DNA from: Membranipora membranacea
Lineage: Eukaryota > Bryozoa > Gymnolaemata > Cheilostomatida > Membraniporidae
Assembly (NCBI GenBank): GCA_914767715.1
Contig: OU612067.1
Location: forward strand, 23,472,162-23,536,161
Length of the DNA stretch: 64,000 nt
Reading direction: 5' to 3'
The notes beneath the pieces are model-generated. The model was not told the origin of the DNA. It saw only the letters and a program-made list of their open reading frames with translations, and made no database searches. Of the stretch, positions 12,406-24,375 are shown piece after piece. The stretch's first letter is position 1. The number at the start of each line of letters is the position of its first letter. A program made the position numbers and the translations under genes.

Positions 12406-13442
12406 GAAAATTTCATTCAATAATTATATATAGTTTTCCGACTTAGATTTTTTTACAGCCACTGGCTGAGAAGAAAATTATTAACAACAATAATAATCAC
12501 ATGATTTCTAATGTTTGGTAAAATAATTGTATAGCAATTTATATCCAATTTTGCATATCAGTACCACTAACAAAAAGAAGGTTGAAACTTTAGACAAGCT
12601 TAATCACCAAGTTAGAGGGCCTGTTAACAGTGCGAGGCATCTTCTCTAGCAAAAGAGACAAGCAGCAAAAGAGACAAGAGGTAGTAGCACCTTAAAGGGG
12701 CACTTATTAGCCTGCAGGCTCTCAGTACAAATAAACCTAACTAAAACAACAACACACCAGTGGCCAGTAAGCAATACAATCCTGGTGTTTTAAAAAACAA
12801 TACTACCAACACATTCTAAATCCTAAAATTAAATATGTTGGGAGTTATCCTGCCTTATAATTATAAAAGATAACTGCATTTTGCCATGTGTATCAAAGGC
12901 TAATTTGACAATTAAAAAGATTCTGAGAGAACCCATGTATTTTTATTGCTTGTTTTATTACTAATTATATAAAGTACAGATTCAGTTCAGTACATGATAT
13001 CCTGTTATCTATCTGCACCTGGCAGGTACATATTCAGCTTTGTCAACAGGTATTAGAGATTCAGCCATGAGACTTTGTAGCGAAAACTGACAAATATTGA
13101 GTTGTTTTGTTTACAGTGTTTGATGTGTCTTGTAGAATATAAACACATATTGGCTGCAGTTACGATATTCATGGTCAAAAATTATGGATATGCTCGATTT
13201 TTTTTCTGATGAAAATTTCACCCAGTGTGGAATGGTCTATGGTTATGTTATGGTCCAAAACTCTAGAGTTGCTCGGTTTTTTTAAAAATCATAATCTCAA
13301 TCAAGCTTGTTGAAACTGAACATTGGAAATATTTTTGTAACAGTCACCTACATAATTGTTAGGAGGTAAAACATATCCCACGGTCATGTAATGATTAATG
13401 ATCACCGAAGGGGTCTCATCACATATTCTATGGTATCTACAC

Positions 13443-13588
13443 CTGCTGTTTCGTTGTCAGTCACAGATGAGACCTCATGTATTAGTACACAAAAGTGACA
13501 GGAACTACTGATAACTATCAGTGTGGTATGGTAGTGATGACTTTTGGATCTCATAATTCTGGCTACAGCTTCATGTGGTGAGGCCCAA
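13443..13588 (-). pseudogene. Candidate orphan exon, copy B
   Basis: Homologous to 4388-4534: it reads WASPHEAVARIMRSKSHHYH, then VISSSCHFCVLIHEVSS, then VTD. The frame is open, but the acceptor position has CAA instead of CAG, so normal splicing would fail. A GTGTAG donor-like sequence closes it. Confidence 0.3.
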
Positions 13589-13827
13589 TTGAGATGAGAG
13601 AGGATAAATGGTATTGGTGATGGTATGTTTTGAAAGATTGTAATGTGGTAAGAATACAAAACACTAAGATATCTTCGTCCTTATAATTGTGACCAGCACA
13701 TTAGGGCATCTTAGACCATCCTACTTAACAAGCCCTCTAAGGCTCAGGCAGCCCTTGAGGAGCTGTGATGCTTGTCAATTTCCCACTTGTGTCGACCACT
13801 GTTTTTTGATGAGGCAGTAGCGGCGAA

Positions 13828-14385
13828 ATTAATAATGTTCATGATAATTTTACAAATTTACCTACAAGGCGCATTAATTACATCATATATAACCGGTGCA
13901 CAATATATATACTAAATATATTTCTATAAATTGGGTGGTGGAAAATGTATAGAAATGCCCGCGCATGGTGAATGATCACAAGAGCTCATGGTCGGTTAGC
14001 GTAATGGCCACGTATTTAATTTCTTGCTTCTAATCTTCCAGATTCACTTAACTCATGTCTCAGATCTCTAATCGCAAATATAACTACTATGTAGTAACCA
14101 GTTGTGTCATCTATTTTGAGCCCAAATAGCCTGTTATTGCCAAAACTTTACTTGTACACATATTTTGTTTTTCACCATTAGACTTTTTCAGGGATGCTTT
14201 CTGGTTCCAGAACCCCGATAGTTAGGTTACATCAACAAATCTGCTCAAGCTTAAAGGGATGATAACTCCAGCAATACATAAATTATTTTGAATGACTGAA
14301 TTTATATCACCTGACTTTGGCTTTCCAAATTAATAACTGAATAACACATTAAACATTTTTTTGTTCGAAACAAACTGTAATAGGG
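13828..14385. repeat. 540-bp direct repeat, left copy
   Basis: Nearly identical to 15170-15720: both run from AATTAATAATGTTCATGATA through GGCGCATTAATTACATCATA and ACTACTATGTAGTAACCAG to TTTGTTCGAAACAAACT. The spacing is about 1.34 kb. The right copy directly flanks the LRR exon at 15005-15142, so this is another duplicated exon-intron unit, in which the left unit has no LRR exon beside it. A tRNA A-box-like GGTTAGCGTAATGG lies inside both. Confidence 0.85.
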
Positions 14386-14389
14386 TCAA

Positions 14390-15000
14390 ACAAAAACATG
14401 CCAAACAACACATGTTTAGCAACTGTTCCAAACAGACCAGGCTAGAATGAACAGCTTCGCTGTACCAAACCAGAAACAAAGTTTTGCACAGGTAATTATG
14501 CCAGAAAATGTAATCTTTTGATCACAAGCCATTGCCCTTAACAAGTGGTAAATTCACACGGGTAGGGGTAGGGGTTTTGCAGGTATAATTTTTACCTGCA
14601 AAACCTAGCTGACCAAATTTGACCCTGAAAAACCGTCTTCCCCAAAACTTTGCCAAGGTCTTAACAATTTATCGCAATATGTCACAAAAGCTACATTGTG
14701 CGGATCTCTGAGATTGCATTCTATATAGTGATGTTTTAAAGTAGATATTAAAAAATGTATCTCATTAAACAGTCATATTAATATAAATTTTAGAGAAGAT
14801 CTCTTTCTCTTTACCTCCTGCATGATAAATAACCGATAAGCTAGACATAATCAAATATGAAAACCTGAAAAGAGGTCACCCAGGAACAGGACACTTATGT
14901 ATCATTCTAGTATCACAATGTGATTGATAAAACAGGCTCACCAAAAGAGACAATCTCATAGGGACAGTGTATGATGTGGTGATACGATTGTGGATATGAC
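14390..15000. other. Spacer between direct repeat and LRR exon
   Basis: No coding feature recognised. The last 60 bases (near 14950-15000) resemble the flank of the LRR exon at 11.16-11.19 kb. Confidence 0.4.
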
Positions 15001-15004
15001 TCAC

Positions 15005-15142
15005 CTTTCTGGCAATCTACTCAGATTACACGAACTCAAATCTAAGCTCTTCAATGTTCTCAGATCGCAGAGTCTATCAGGTAGGCTGTGTAGAGAGTTA
15101 TATGATAAATCTAATGACTCCAGTTCTGTCAGTGAGAGGATA
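15005..15142 (-). CDS. Leucine-rich-repeat exon (two LRRs), LRR gene exon A
   Basis: Minus strand: acceptor TATTTATCTGCAG, then 138 bases reading LTELESLDLSYNSLHSLPDR, then LCDLRTLKSLDLSSCNLSRL, then PE, then donor AG|GTGAGTC. Two canonical 23-residue LRRs. The first base completes a codon left open by the exon at 15761-15986 (CG + T) and the last two bases match the start phase of the next LRR exon at 11334. No disabling change. It is probably a middle exon of an LRR protein, with further LRR exons lost or in the repeats downstream. Confidence 0.85.
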
Positions 15143-15169
15143 CTGCAGATAAATATTAAATTTGACAAT

Positions 15170-15720
15170 TAATTAATAATGTTCATGATAATTTTACAAA
15201 TTTACCTACAAGGCGCATTAATTACATCATATATAACCGGTGCACAATATATATACTAAAAATATTTATATAAATTGGGTGGTGGAGAATGTATAGAAAT
15301 GCCCGCGCATGGTGAATTATCACAATAGCTCAAGGTCGGTTAGTGTAATGGCCACGTATTTAATTTCTTGCTTCTAATCTTCCAGATTCACTTAACTCAT
15401 GTCTCAGATCTCTAATCGCAAATATAACTACTATGTAGTAACCAGGTGTGTCATCTATCTTGAGCCCAAATAGCCTGTTATTGCCAAAACTTTACTTGTA
15501 CACATAATTTGTTTTTCACCATTAGACTTTTTCAGGGACGCTTACTGGTTCCAGAACCCCGATAGTTAGGTTACATCAGGAAATCTGCTCAAGCTTAAAG
15601 GGATGATAACTCCAGCGATATATAATTTATTTTGAATGACTGAATTTATATCACCTGTCTTTGGCTTTCCAACTTAATAACTGAATAACACGTTAAACAT
15701 TCTTTTGTTCGAAACAAACT
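15170..15720. repeat. 540-bp direct repeat, right copy
   Basis: Second copy of the 13828-14385 repeat, with scattered substitutions and very few indels. It occupies the intron just upstream (minus strand) of the LRR exon. Confidence 0.85.
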
Positions 15721-15760
15721 TGCTAATGTCATTGCACCTCAAATATATGGTACCACTAAC

Positions 15761-15986
15761 CGTTCTAACTGATCTGAGTGTGGTGTCTCTCCGAGTTTGA
15801 GTTGTTTCAGATGCGGAGCTATCTCATGTAGATTAGGAGGGATATTACCGTCTATCCTCATTTGTGTAATTTGTATTCTTTGTGATGCCTCTGTCAGCTC
15901 TTGTAATGTCATTGACTTTACTGACACATCCGAAAGTGGGAGGTCAACTTGAGGTTGCCCAGCATGTCTGTACCAGACACGATAAC
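15761..15986 (-). CDS. Exon upstream of the LRRs, with a diverged LRR-like N-terminal segment
   Basis: Acceptor TTACTCACCTTTTAG opens a 226-base frame beginning YRVWYRHAGQPQVDLPLSD, then VKSMTLQELTEASQRIQI, then GNIPPNLHEIAPHLKQLKL, ending at CG|GTTAGT. The QITQMRIDGNIPPNL and LKQLKLG stretches look like an irregular first LRR. The end phase (two bases) joins in frame to the LRR exon at 15142. The family is not recognised. Confidence 0.6.
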
Positions 15987-16472
15987 CTAAAAGGTGAGTA
16001 ATAACAGAAAACATTTGAGCTCTATATTAATGTTTTTTTTTAATTTTCTGTGCTCACATTCGAACTCCAATAAGGATGATCTTGATTTATAGAACATGAA
16101 TTAGAGGCATAAACACATGTATTCAACAGTGAAGTGATCAATATGAGACCCAATACACTTTTTAAGTTCTAAAACAGTTCTGTAACAACAAGATAAGCGA
16201 GAAGACAATCAATAATCACAGAACATTAATATGCATACTATATTTACTTTTACTTTTTACTTTCATTTTCATTGGTATGCTGTAGGCCTAGTTGACCTTA
16301 CAAAAACAGACACTCAAACACCATATATATTATGTTTTCTGTGCCTTGAATGAATTTCATGAACTGGAGAAGGAACAACAATAATAATTATTCTAGGAGT
16401 CAGTTGTTGATCAAGAAAACAAATTGCACGCTTTACAAGTTTGTAATTTGACTTGACTATGTTTAAAATAAA

Positions 16473-16753
16473 CTAGCCTGTATTCAGTATGACGCCAAAG
16501 GTGATATTCTTGGAAAGAGAATCTAGTGTGTATGCCAATAAATCAAGTGTAGGAGTTGCTTCCTTCACAATCATGTACTCTGCTCTTTCATTTATATCAA
16601 CACAGCCGCAAAATTTAGAAAACTGGTTGCTATCAACAGAGGTATTTATAGTTTTATGAGTCTCACCTTGACTTTCTTCCCCAGTGTTTCTCCTCAGCTC
16701 ACTCTCCCTAGCACTGTCTGCCCCACTAGGATCCTCATTCTGTGATGTCATTT
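16473..16753 (-). CDS. Candidate upstream exon, acidic/polar then hydrophobic
   Basis: Acceptor-like GTATCGCAG at 16754-16762 precedes a frame reading MTSQNEDPSGADSARESEL, then a Ser/Thr/Gln-rich stretch, then CGCVDINERAEYMIVKEA, then LDSLSKNITFGVILNTG before a TAG. The next exon (15986) begins in the phase needed after ACAG, but the following bases are GCTAGT, so joining would need a GC-AG intron. The start phase matches the exon at 16861-17002. Plausible but not proven; no known domain. Confidence 0.4.
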
Positions 16754-16860
16754 CTGCGATACATAAAGTGTTTATTTGGCATATTATAAATGGTGAGAGA
16801 ATATACCCACTTATATATATTATTTGCAGTATTGAGCTTCACAACTTCTCTGCAGTTTAC

Positions 16861-17002
16861 TAACAGTTTCTTCACCATGTGGCAAAAAACTTGAGTTGTA
16901 GATTGGAGAAGCTTTAAAATTAGACCAATACCAATACGTATGTCTTTGAAGCGTTGGAGGTGAATAAAAAAATTCCCACAATGCAATCTTAGCCTGGAGT
17001 TC
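16861..17002 (-). CDS. Candidate upstream exon (ELQAKIALWEFF exon)
   Basis: A strong acceptor (CTGATTTTTACAG) opens a frame reading ELQAKIALWEFFYSPPTLQR, then HTYWYWSNFKASPIYNSSF, then LPHGEETV, with a GTAAAC donor in the phase required by the exon at 16753. Without that donor it would run to a TAA about 30 bases further. Aromatic-rich, no domain recognised. With the exons at 16473, 15761, 15005 and 11194 it would form the 5' half of an LRR gene whose start lies above 17 kb and was not found. Confidence 0.35.
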
Positions 17003-17307
17003 CTGTAAAAATCAGTTTCATTATTGACCTGGGAAGGGGGAGGGGTGAGTATAGAATGATAAAGTTTTGTGTTTGGAGGTTTGTGTTTGGAAAGATAACA
17101 TAACTAATGGCATGGGAGGCAGAGGGAGGCAAACTCGAATAAAACATTAAAGATTAAAATTGAAAATAATTATTTTCAGAGGTATGAACTATTGTGTATC
17201 ATTTGCCTGTGGTGTAGCTTTGCACAATGGCTCAGAAGTAATGATGGCTCTTGTGAGAGCTTCATGCCCTCAGCACAGAGATGAAGCCCAAATGATAGGA
17301 CTAGCTG

Positions 17308-17395
17308 ATCTAGACCAAGTTTGGTCGATTTGCCTGCACTCGGAGTTGATCTTGATCCACTGGTCACGCCACGTGACCAGTTGAAGGGAGCAACT
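17308..17395. mobile_element. MITE-like inverted repeat, copy 1
   Basis: CTGGTCACG (17360-17368) and CGTGACCAG (17372-17380) form a near-continuous hairpin, flanked by TTTGCCTGCA on the left and GGGAGCAACTC on the right, the same outer arms as the element at 28388-28505. The flanking phrase TAGACCAA.TTGGTC also recurs beside the other copy. Confidence 0.55.
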
Positions 17396-17399
17396 CGAA

Positions 17400-18689
17400 C
17401 TGATTGGCTCTACAAATATCCTATACAACAGCTAACAGGTTATTACATCACTAGAACGGTTGTTCCCTCTATTGGTGTTGCGGGATATTTAAAAAGCTGT
17501 GTATCAAGGGGCCTCGATACTCGACTTTTTGTAATATCACTCCTCAACCACAGAGGGAACAAACTTGTTCTAGTACAGTAGTGAGTAGACGATTGCCTCC
17601 TTCATTCTGGCGGTATCAGAAAAGTAATACTTAGATAGGATGTCATCAAGCATAATGCAACAGCAATACACCAGGTGCAATGACACAGCTGAAAATACCA
17701 CCTCACAGTGCACCAGGCCCTAAATACCGATTGTACAACTTATCAATTGTGTCAAAATGCCACGCCAGGTTGAGCCAAATACATTTCAGGCCTACATCCC
17801 ATATCCGAAAATGCCATTGCCCATATATCAGAATGCCAAAAAGCATAAGAATCACAAGGAAGATGTCTATCAGATTGGATAGGACATGCTTTGTGTATGA
17901 TGTTCTAATGGGACTACATTCATAATGGACCGAATGGTCGTAGGAAGATGGATAGGTAAGGGAAAAGAACATGCTACTTTAAAATTAACCCCACAGTCGG
18001 TATCATGTAACTGGACTGCGTTTATAATAATCATAACTCATCACACCACAAATGGCAATACTCCTGTCACAAGTAGAACTCCTCACTACCATATTAATTG
18101 AGTTGGCGGCTGGTTAAGTTCTGCCCATAACGGTGAGGATTTGTCTATTATGTGACTGGGGTGGTAAAAGTGTCAGGACTCAGCACACAGTGAACATCAG
18201 TGGTACTTTTGTACAGTGAGTAAGTGGAGCTCAGCTACACTTGGTTATAAACACCCTTCTTGAAGTGGAGCTGAGCTCCACCACATTTTTTTTATTCCCT
18301 GGATAAGCAGGGCTCTCAGCCTGGGAGGATTCGAAACCTGAGTTTTGATATTAGCATGTTGCATAGTGCATATTTTAAAGGTGTAAAACGCCCTGAGCAT
18401 AAACAGCTGAGGGTACGTCTGAGATGGCACTGAACTGAAATATTGTTGGGTGAAACTCCTGAGATTTGAAGATTATGTGCAAAGAATAGCTGGCAAAGCA
18501 AGTCAAAGAATGTATGTTGTTAAAAAAATCAAAGTTGTTCAAAAGTTGTGTAGTTTCCCTCTTTATGTATGTATGTATATATTTGTATCAATTCTCATGA
18601 TAAAATCAATGTTTCTCTTGTGCTCTGTGAATAAAAATAAAGTTTTTAAAAATTATAATAAAACATTGACTAGATTTATAATAAATGAA
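17400..18689. other. No gene recognised; short inverted repeats
   Basis: Around 18218-18285 GTGGAGCTCAGCT and AGTGGAGCTGAGCTCCAC form another inverted repeat. On the minus strand GGTTTCGAATCC near 18330-18342 matches a tRNA B box, but no A box was found at the right distance. Open stretches here have no support as genes. Confidence 0.4.
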
Positions 18690-19255
18690 TCAAGCTATTC
18701 GATTGAGCAGTTTTACACATAATGAGCGAAAACAGTGTTTACGGCAGTTTACACGGTAGGCTGGCACTCTGTATCTACCAGATGGGAGTTGTTCTAGCGT
18801 TATGACAGTGTCTTTGCCCGAAGCGAACATTCTCAGGCATTTAGTTTTGAAGAACTTATCGAATATATCGTCTATGGTTGTAACTTCAAGCCTGCCTTTG
18901 CTTAGTCTACGTGCTGTGTTGATGAGGTGATTGTACTGGTTCTTAATATCAGATGAGAGGTGTCCGTATATAATACATAGGTGATATTGTAGGACGCTTT
19001 CGAGAAATGAGGTGTATGCCAGCTTAATGGTAGTTGTCTTGACATTCATAAAGGCTAGCTGCTTCATGATGAATAGTCGTTTGTTAGCTTTGCTGATGAT
19101 GTTTTTGGTGTTCGTATTGAAGTTAAGCTTATGATTGAGTGTGGTGCCAAGATATTTGTATTCATCTACTCGTTCGATGGCGGAGTTGTTGATCATGATG
19201 GGTGGAGGGTCAGGATCATTGCGTATGTATTTATTGTCTGCCTGATTTGCACACG
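18690..19255 (-). mobile_element. Non-LTR retrotransposon fragment: C-terminus of a reverse transcriptase
   Basis: The minus strand reads VDEYKYLGTTLNHKLNFNTN, then ISKANKRLFIMKQL, then LPSGRYRVPAYRVNCRKHCF, then LCVKLLN and a stop. The EYKYLG start and the RYRVP..R...CFRSLCVKLLN end are hallmarks of CR1/L2-type RT C-termini. About 170 residues stay open, but the catalytic palm is missing upstream, so it is a 5'-truncated insertion. It is a different lineage or copy from the element at 0.4-3.0 kb. Confidence 0.85.
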
Positions 19256-19616
19256 AGCATAATTATGTACCATAGATAAGAAATTACTAAGGAAAGTTTT
19301 TAATTTAGTTGTTAAAGACAACTCCTTGATCATATCATACATAATTTTCTAGAGCGATGCCCTCAAATGCAAGTTCCATACTCTAGTAGCAAGTTCCTTT
19401 ATTGACAAAGTATATGCATCCTTTTCTCGCAACATTTCCTGTTTGTGATAGCAAGTAAATCAATAAAAACCTAGAGCATTTCTTGTAAACATAAAATCGT
19501 AAATAATTTTAGATTTGATCCAGATGAACCAATTCATATGGACTAACCAAGGCCGTCGCCACAGGTGAAAATGAATCCATATGATGTTAAAATATGTTTG
19601 TAAAAATATTGATTTG

Positions 19617-19754
19617 AAGGCGCCAGGGTAGAAAGGCATAACTAATGTAATGTGATGCTATTGAAATCATTGCCTGGATTTATCCGGTTCACCTGCCAAA
19701 TCACTTTTTTAACATGTCTAAAATTCCAATTTCTATTTGGCCATAATAATCTCT
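19617..19754. repeat. 138-bp direct repeat, copy 1
   Basis: Nearly identical to 20026-20163, from GGCGCCAGGGTAGAAAGGC to CCATAATAATCTCT, with about five differences. Recent local duplication. Confidence 0.9.
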
Positions 19755-20025
19755 TTCGCAAATCTCTGGGATTGGCAGTTCAATAAGAGCATAGCTTATC
19801 ACAAATGAAATCAAATACCCAAAACAAATACCACACATTATTCTCATGCGAAAGTTTGGTGTTATCTTTATTATTCATCTCAGCGTTGATATTCCATAAC
19901 GCTTAGAAATCATTGTTTGATCATTGATTTAGAAATGACTTGAATAGGCAGCGCAGTGAGAGTATTATTACAGTGAGTGCAGTGAGAGGCGTTATTAGTA
20001 TTATAGGCAGTGCAATAATCGAATT

Positions 20026-20163
20026 GAGGCGCCAGGGTAGAAAGGCATAATTAATGTAATGTGATGCTATTGAAATCATTGCCTTGATTTATCCGGTTCA
20101 CCTGCAAAATCACTTTTTTAACATGTCTAAAATTCCAATTTCTATTTAGCCATAATAATCTCT
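20026..20163. repeat. 138-bp direct repeat, copy 2
   Basis: Second copy of 19617-19754. The 270 bases between the copies contain small GCAGTG/ATTAGTATT repeats. Confidence 0.9.
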
Positions 20164-20169
20164 ATTAGT

Positions 20170-23100
20170 ATAGGCAGTGCAGTATTATTTACATAGCTTA
20201 TCACAACTAGAATCTAATACTGGATCATTCATTAATAATATGGCATAAATTGATGTAAGGCAACATTTAGCATTGTTTATATATTATTCATCTCTGTCAA
20301 CGAGCAAAATCTGAGTTTTTAGCTTACATTCTAAAATCCCCTGTCTAGCCTGAGTTGAACCCAAAAATCTGAGTAACTCGGGCTAAATGGGGAGTAAACT
20401 GTTCTCATGCTGGAGCCATACTAATAGATGGTAAATACATTAATATTTGAGTGTTGGCTATGTGTTGTCAGTCCAGAAAAGTTATTTCTGCAACCGCCAA
20501 TGGCAAGAAAATAGAGTATAAAAGCAGAAGCATCTACAACAAATTATATCTGTTGCTGGGAAATGGGGATATCTGGCTCCCTCTGGCATAGCTACAAAAG
20601 ACAGGTGATGTCAGAGGATATTGGCTAACAATAAAGCTGCCCATTGGCAACCTCTACAGAAGGTTGCTGGCTAAACCTTGCTGGCTGGGAGGATTGATTG
20701 ATGAATTAAAAATATAAATAAGTAAGAGCTCCACTTCATTATCCCTTACAAAAGTACCACTGGCAAACATTCAATCTCTTGGTATGTTGTGACATTCACA
20801 GCAGTTTGGTGCGAGTGACACAATATTTTTGGCGTCAGTTGATACCTCCACACTCCACAATTTTTAAAAGGTGAAATAGTATGACCACTTTTCATTCTTC
20901 CAATATACAAGGCAGAGGCACTGCTCTTCTCCAAGTTAAGTTTCTATGCCAGGATTGAGGAGTTGAGCACTAGTCATATTCAATGCTTTACTTCATTTGA
21001 ATATAGAGAGCGCTGTTTGTGATTAAGTATTTCGCAAGAAGGAAGTTCTTGATGGTTTCATTTATATCAGAATGGCTTTTCAAAGTATCCTAAACAATGT
21101 ATAATATTGGCACATTGCCAGAGGGATTGTACGAATATGGCACAGTACTCTGTGTGATGTAACCAAAGATTATTACTAAAATGTCATGACTCATGTGAAG
21201 GAACTTGTAGGACATTCCTGTTAACTGTAGCGGAACTAACTCTAAACTTTTAGAAAACCTCAATAAATAAATAAATAAATAAATAAGATATTATCGTACT
21301 CCCACTTTATGTGATCTTTTATCCTTGGCTCATAACAAAATATATTACAGAATCAAATCGGTACTAGGTCAAAATAAGAAGACAGGCAATGGAAATGACA
21401 ATGGCATCGTTCTATTCTGACTCCAAGATGGCCCCTCACCACTGAGCTAACTCTTGTCCCATTGCCCTTGACCATCACACACTTGAGCGGTAACCAGTTG
21501 ATCGTCAACACTTAGGGTGTTGTCGCTCTGACCTGATCAAACGGTGGCTACAGGTAACTGGTACTAGTCATATCGATATACAATCAGTAATATAGGCTCA
21601 CCTGGAATCAAGATTACACCTATCTAACTTGCTTGAGCACAATCCGCTTCGGTATAGAGCGATCCATGCAGCACCAAGTCCTCTTTCCTAGCAGCCAGCC
21701 TCTAAGTTGACTCTTCTATACGGTAAAAGTAATAAATTCCTCCTATGATTAAAGGGCCTGCTACACAGGCCGATGTTTGGCATCTATTAGCATCGACATA
21801 GGCTACGATGGGATCAACCTGCGCTCAACGATGTGCATCGTATGCATCTATAGGCAACACCGATCTGTTGGTGTTTCAGTCGACTTAGTCCGGTCGATCC
21901 TCTCTTTTCATTGGCTGATGGGTTTATAGCAGCAACGCGCAAAAGGTATATGGACTATTATTGTCTGTGATTGGTTAATAATGAGTCATGTTTGTTAAAT
22001 GGCCATACTGGGATATATAATCAGGCGATCACAACGTTGGCTGCATCTGCAAATGTAGCACATGTTACGATGTTAGCATCGAGCACAGGTTGTTTGTAAG
22101 ATGCAAAACATCGGCCCTTGTAGCATGGCCTTAACCAATCCTTCATTCTAGGATTCTAGAATACTCGTTTCCTTTAGTGTTTGGTTTCTACTTTCTTGTT
22201 TGGGAATAAGGGTGATGTAATATGCAGGGAGTTTTGAACATACTCTTGAGTTTTGGGATTTACCAAATTTTGTCCTAATTCCCTGATAGATTGTTGCTCA
22301 AAATGAGTGCAATGCTCGCCGGAGACCTCTATTTGTTTTAGGATAATTTGGCAATGGATGATATTATTTTTTTAGAATCGATAGATTTCACAGAATATCA
22401 TCAAGAATCATATATATCCTGTTGGCAGATTGACAGTGAGATTTATAAAAGAATGTTATGTAACAACACAGTGAATTAAATGCGATTTTTCTCCCAGATT
22501 AGGGCTGAGCACTGCAGAACATATTTTATCCCTTTGGCATTAAATTTTGAAAGGAGATTGAAATGAAGCTTATTCCTAATTTGCTGGTTATTGAATTTAA
22601 CTTCCAATAGTATATGAGCATTGTTCAATGGATTTTGAGTGACCTGCACAGTATGAGCAGAACAAGATTTTGGTATTGGCGCAGCCCTACAACCAGGAAA
22701 AATAAAAAATTAGTCATAATAGATGTTTTCCATAGTTTGTCCATTATTCAAATAAATCCCCTTCAAGAGTGAGTGGCATGGCAAAGCTGATCAAAATTTG
22801 GTGTGCCTAGCATGAGCAGGACTGGAAATACTGGAAAGAAGAAAATGATATATGTTAACCATTGGCAATGATAGTGTTTTAATTCACTGTGTAAACAAAC
22901 ATAGTCTCAATTGAATATTTATAGCCCTTTTGCGACAAGGAACTTATGTACCAATTCAGTTTCAGTTTGTTTCATTATTAAAAGCTAGGAGTTTCAATGA
23001 TTGACACTTTATTTTTTTTGAGCCTCGATATAAAATTGGTTGCCCTAAAATATTGAGCAAACAGTTTTGTGAAGATTACAGGCGCATGGTGCAATGGCAT

Positions 23101-24350
23101 GAACCACGCTCCTCGGCTGAAAAACAAGCCAGTCATTGAAGCTCCAACTAAATGGAGCCTGCTGTAATATTCTATATTTGGGACTAACTGCCTAACTATG
23201 AAATGCCCGTGGGTATACGTTTCTGAGAGAATTATCCCAAAGCGCCCTGGAGTTTTTGCAAGAAAATTTCCAACGCTCAATGACAACAATTGTCTTCCTG
23301 AGTGGATTACCTGATAGCTGACCAGTAGGTTCAGTTGTTATATCCCAATCACTGGTGGTTACTGTCTCTTCTACACTGCCTTTCTTATCCAGCTAGCTTT
23401 AGCGTGTTGTGAGGTTTCCTTAGCTCAAAGTAATCTATGTACACTCTTCCAACATTGACTCCAGTTGCTTCTCTCTTCGCTGTCACGGTTATGAGAAATC
23501 AACATTACTGAGTTACATTTATGACCTATGACCTTTAAAATAGTGAAGCAGGATGACTGGGCTTTCAAAATATATTGAGGGGTGTAACTGGACTGTATAC
23601 CGTATACCGTGAGCCGTCTCAATCCTGCGATATCCATTTCTATAAGCATCAGTATTACTATCAAAACATTAAACTATACATCAACTTGTTTTTGACAGGG
23701 ATAAGGCCTTAGCTAGTTAAAAAAAATCATATTATTAGGGATGAATGCTTGATACGGCCCTAGCTAACAACGTTAACTAAACAGATACAATCACTTGGGA
23801 GTGTGCCAACAACATGAACAGCGAGGAATGATTTGTCAGCTAAGGAATGCTATTCATTTATCATTACCAGGAAATTTGAATTGTGACACAGAAATAAGTG
23901 TTCTCGCAATAGCATAATTTTTCCTGTACCCATCAGATCTGAATGACGAAAACAAACACATCTTAATGTAAATAGATAGCTTCTCGTGAACCATCTTTAC
24001 ATCAGATCGAATCAAGAAATTAGCTCCAACTTGTACACGGTCACATTGCACCGGCGGAAGGAGAGCAAAAGGGTTGCAGGCAAACTGGATCGAGCTTGAT
24101 CTATATTATAATACACAATACGGAATAAATACACAAATAATAAGGGCATAGGCCTGTGCAAATTGTCTTTAGCAAGAGACCTGTTCCATGCTTAGACAGA
24201 GGCTATAATTGGGTTCATAAGCTTTTCGCACCTATCATATTGCATGAAAGAAAATGGTGCATTGCAGGCTGTTCTTGCAGACTTTGATTCAGGACTATTA
24301 ACTTGAAGTGATCGCTGGGATGAAGCAATGGGTCCATATTTTATTTCCAT
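20170..24350. other. About 4.2 kb without a supported gene
   Basis: Contains an (AATA)n microsatellite at about 21263-21286. A minus-strand sequence near 21440-21455 matches a tRNA A box (TTAGCTCAGTGGT) without a clear B box. Near 21770-22110 the motif GATGTTAGCATCGA recurs in related forms. Open stretches at 20746-20934, 22978-23289 and 23425-23664 on the minus strand show no domain and no good splice context. Confidence 0.5.
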
Positions 24351-24375
24351 TAACCTCTATTTGCATATGATTGTA

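Larger units (their letters stand above)
10235..13150. repeat. Three near-tandem copies of the local repeat (about 1.1-1.2 kb spacing)
   Basis: The same order of landmarks recurs from starts near 10610, 11827 and 12889: TATCAAAGGTTAATTTGAC, ATCTGCACCTG, CTCAAATCACCGGAGTGAT, GTTACAAATAAACA, ACAGTATATGATGAG. The ACACCAGTGGTCAGTAA block sits just before each (near 10270, 11690, 12757). The first unit carries an intact LRR exon (11194-11334). The second keeps only its two ends (about 12365-12402). The third is truncated. This is exon-plus-intron unit duplication followed by decay. Confidence 0.85.

Noticed and set aside
10235-13150. CRISPR-like or satellite array
   Set aside because: The units are about 1.1 kb, diverged and contain a protein-coding LRR exon; this is duplication of exon-intron cassettes in a eukaryote.
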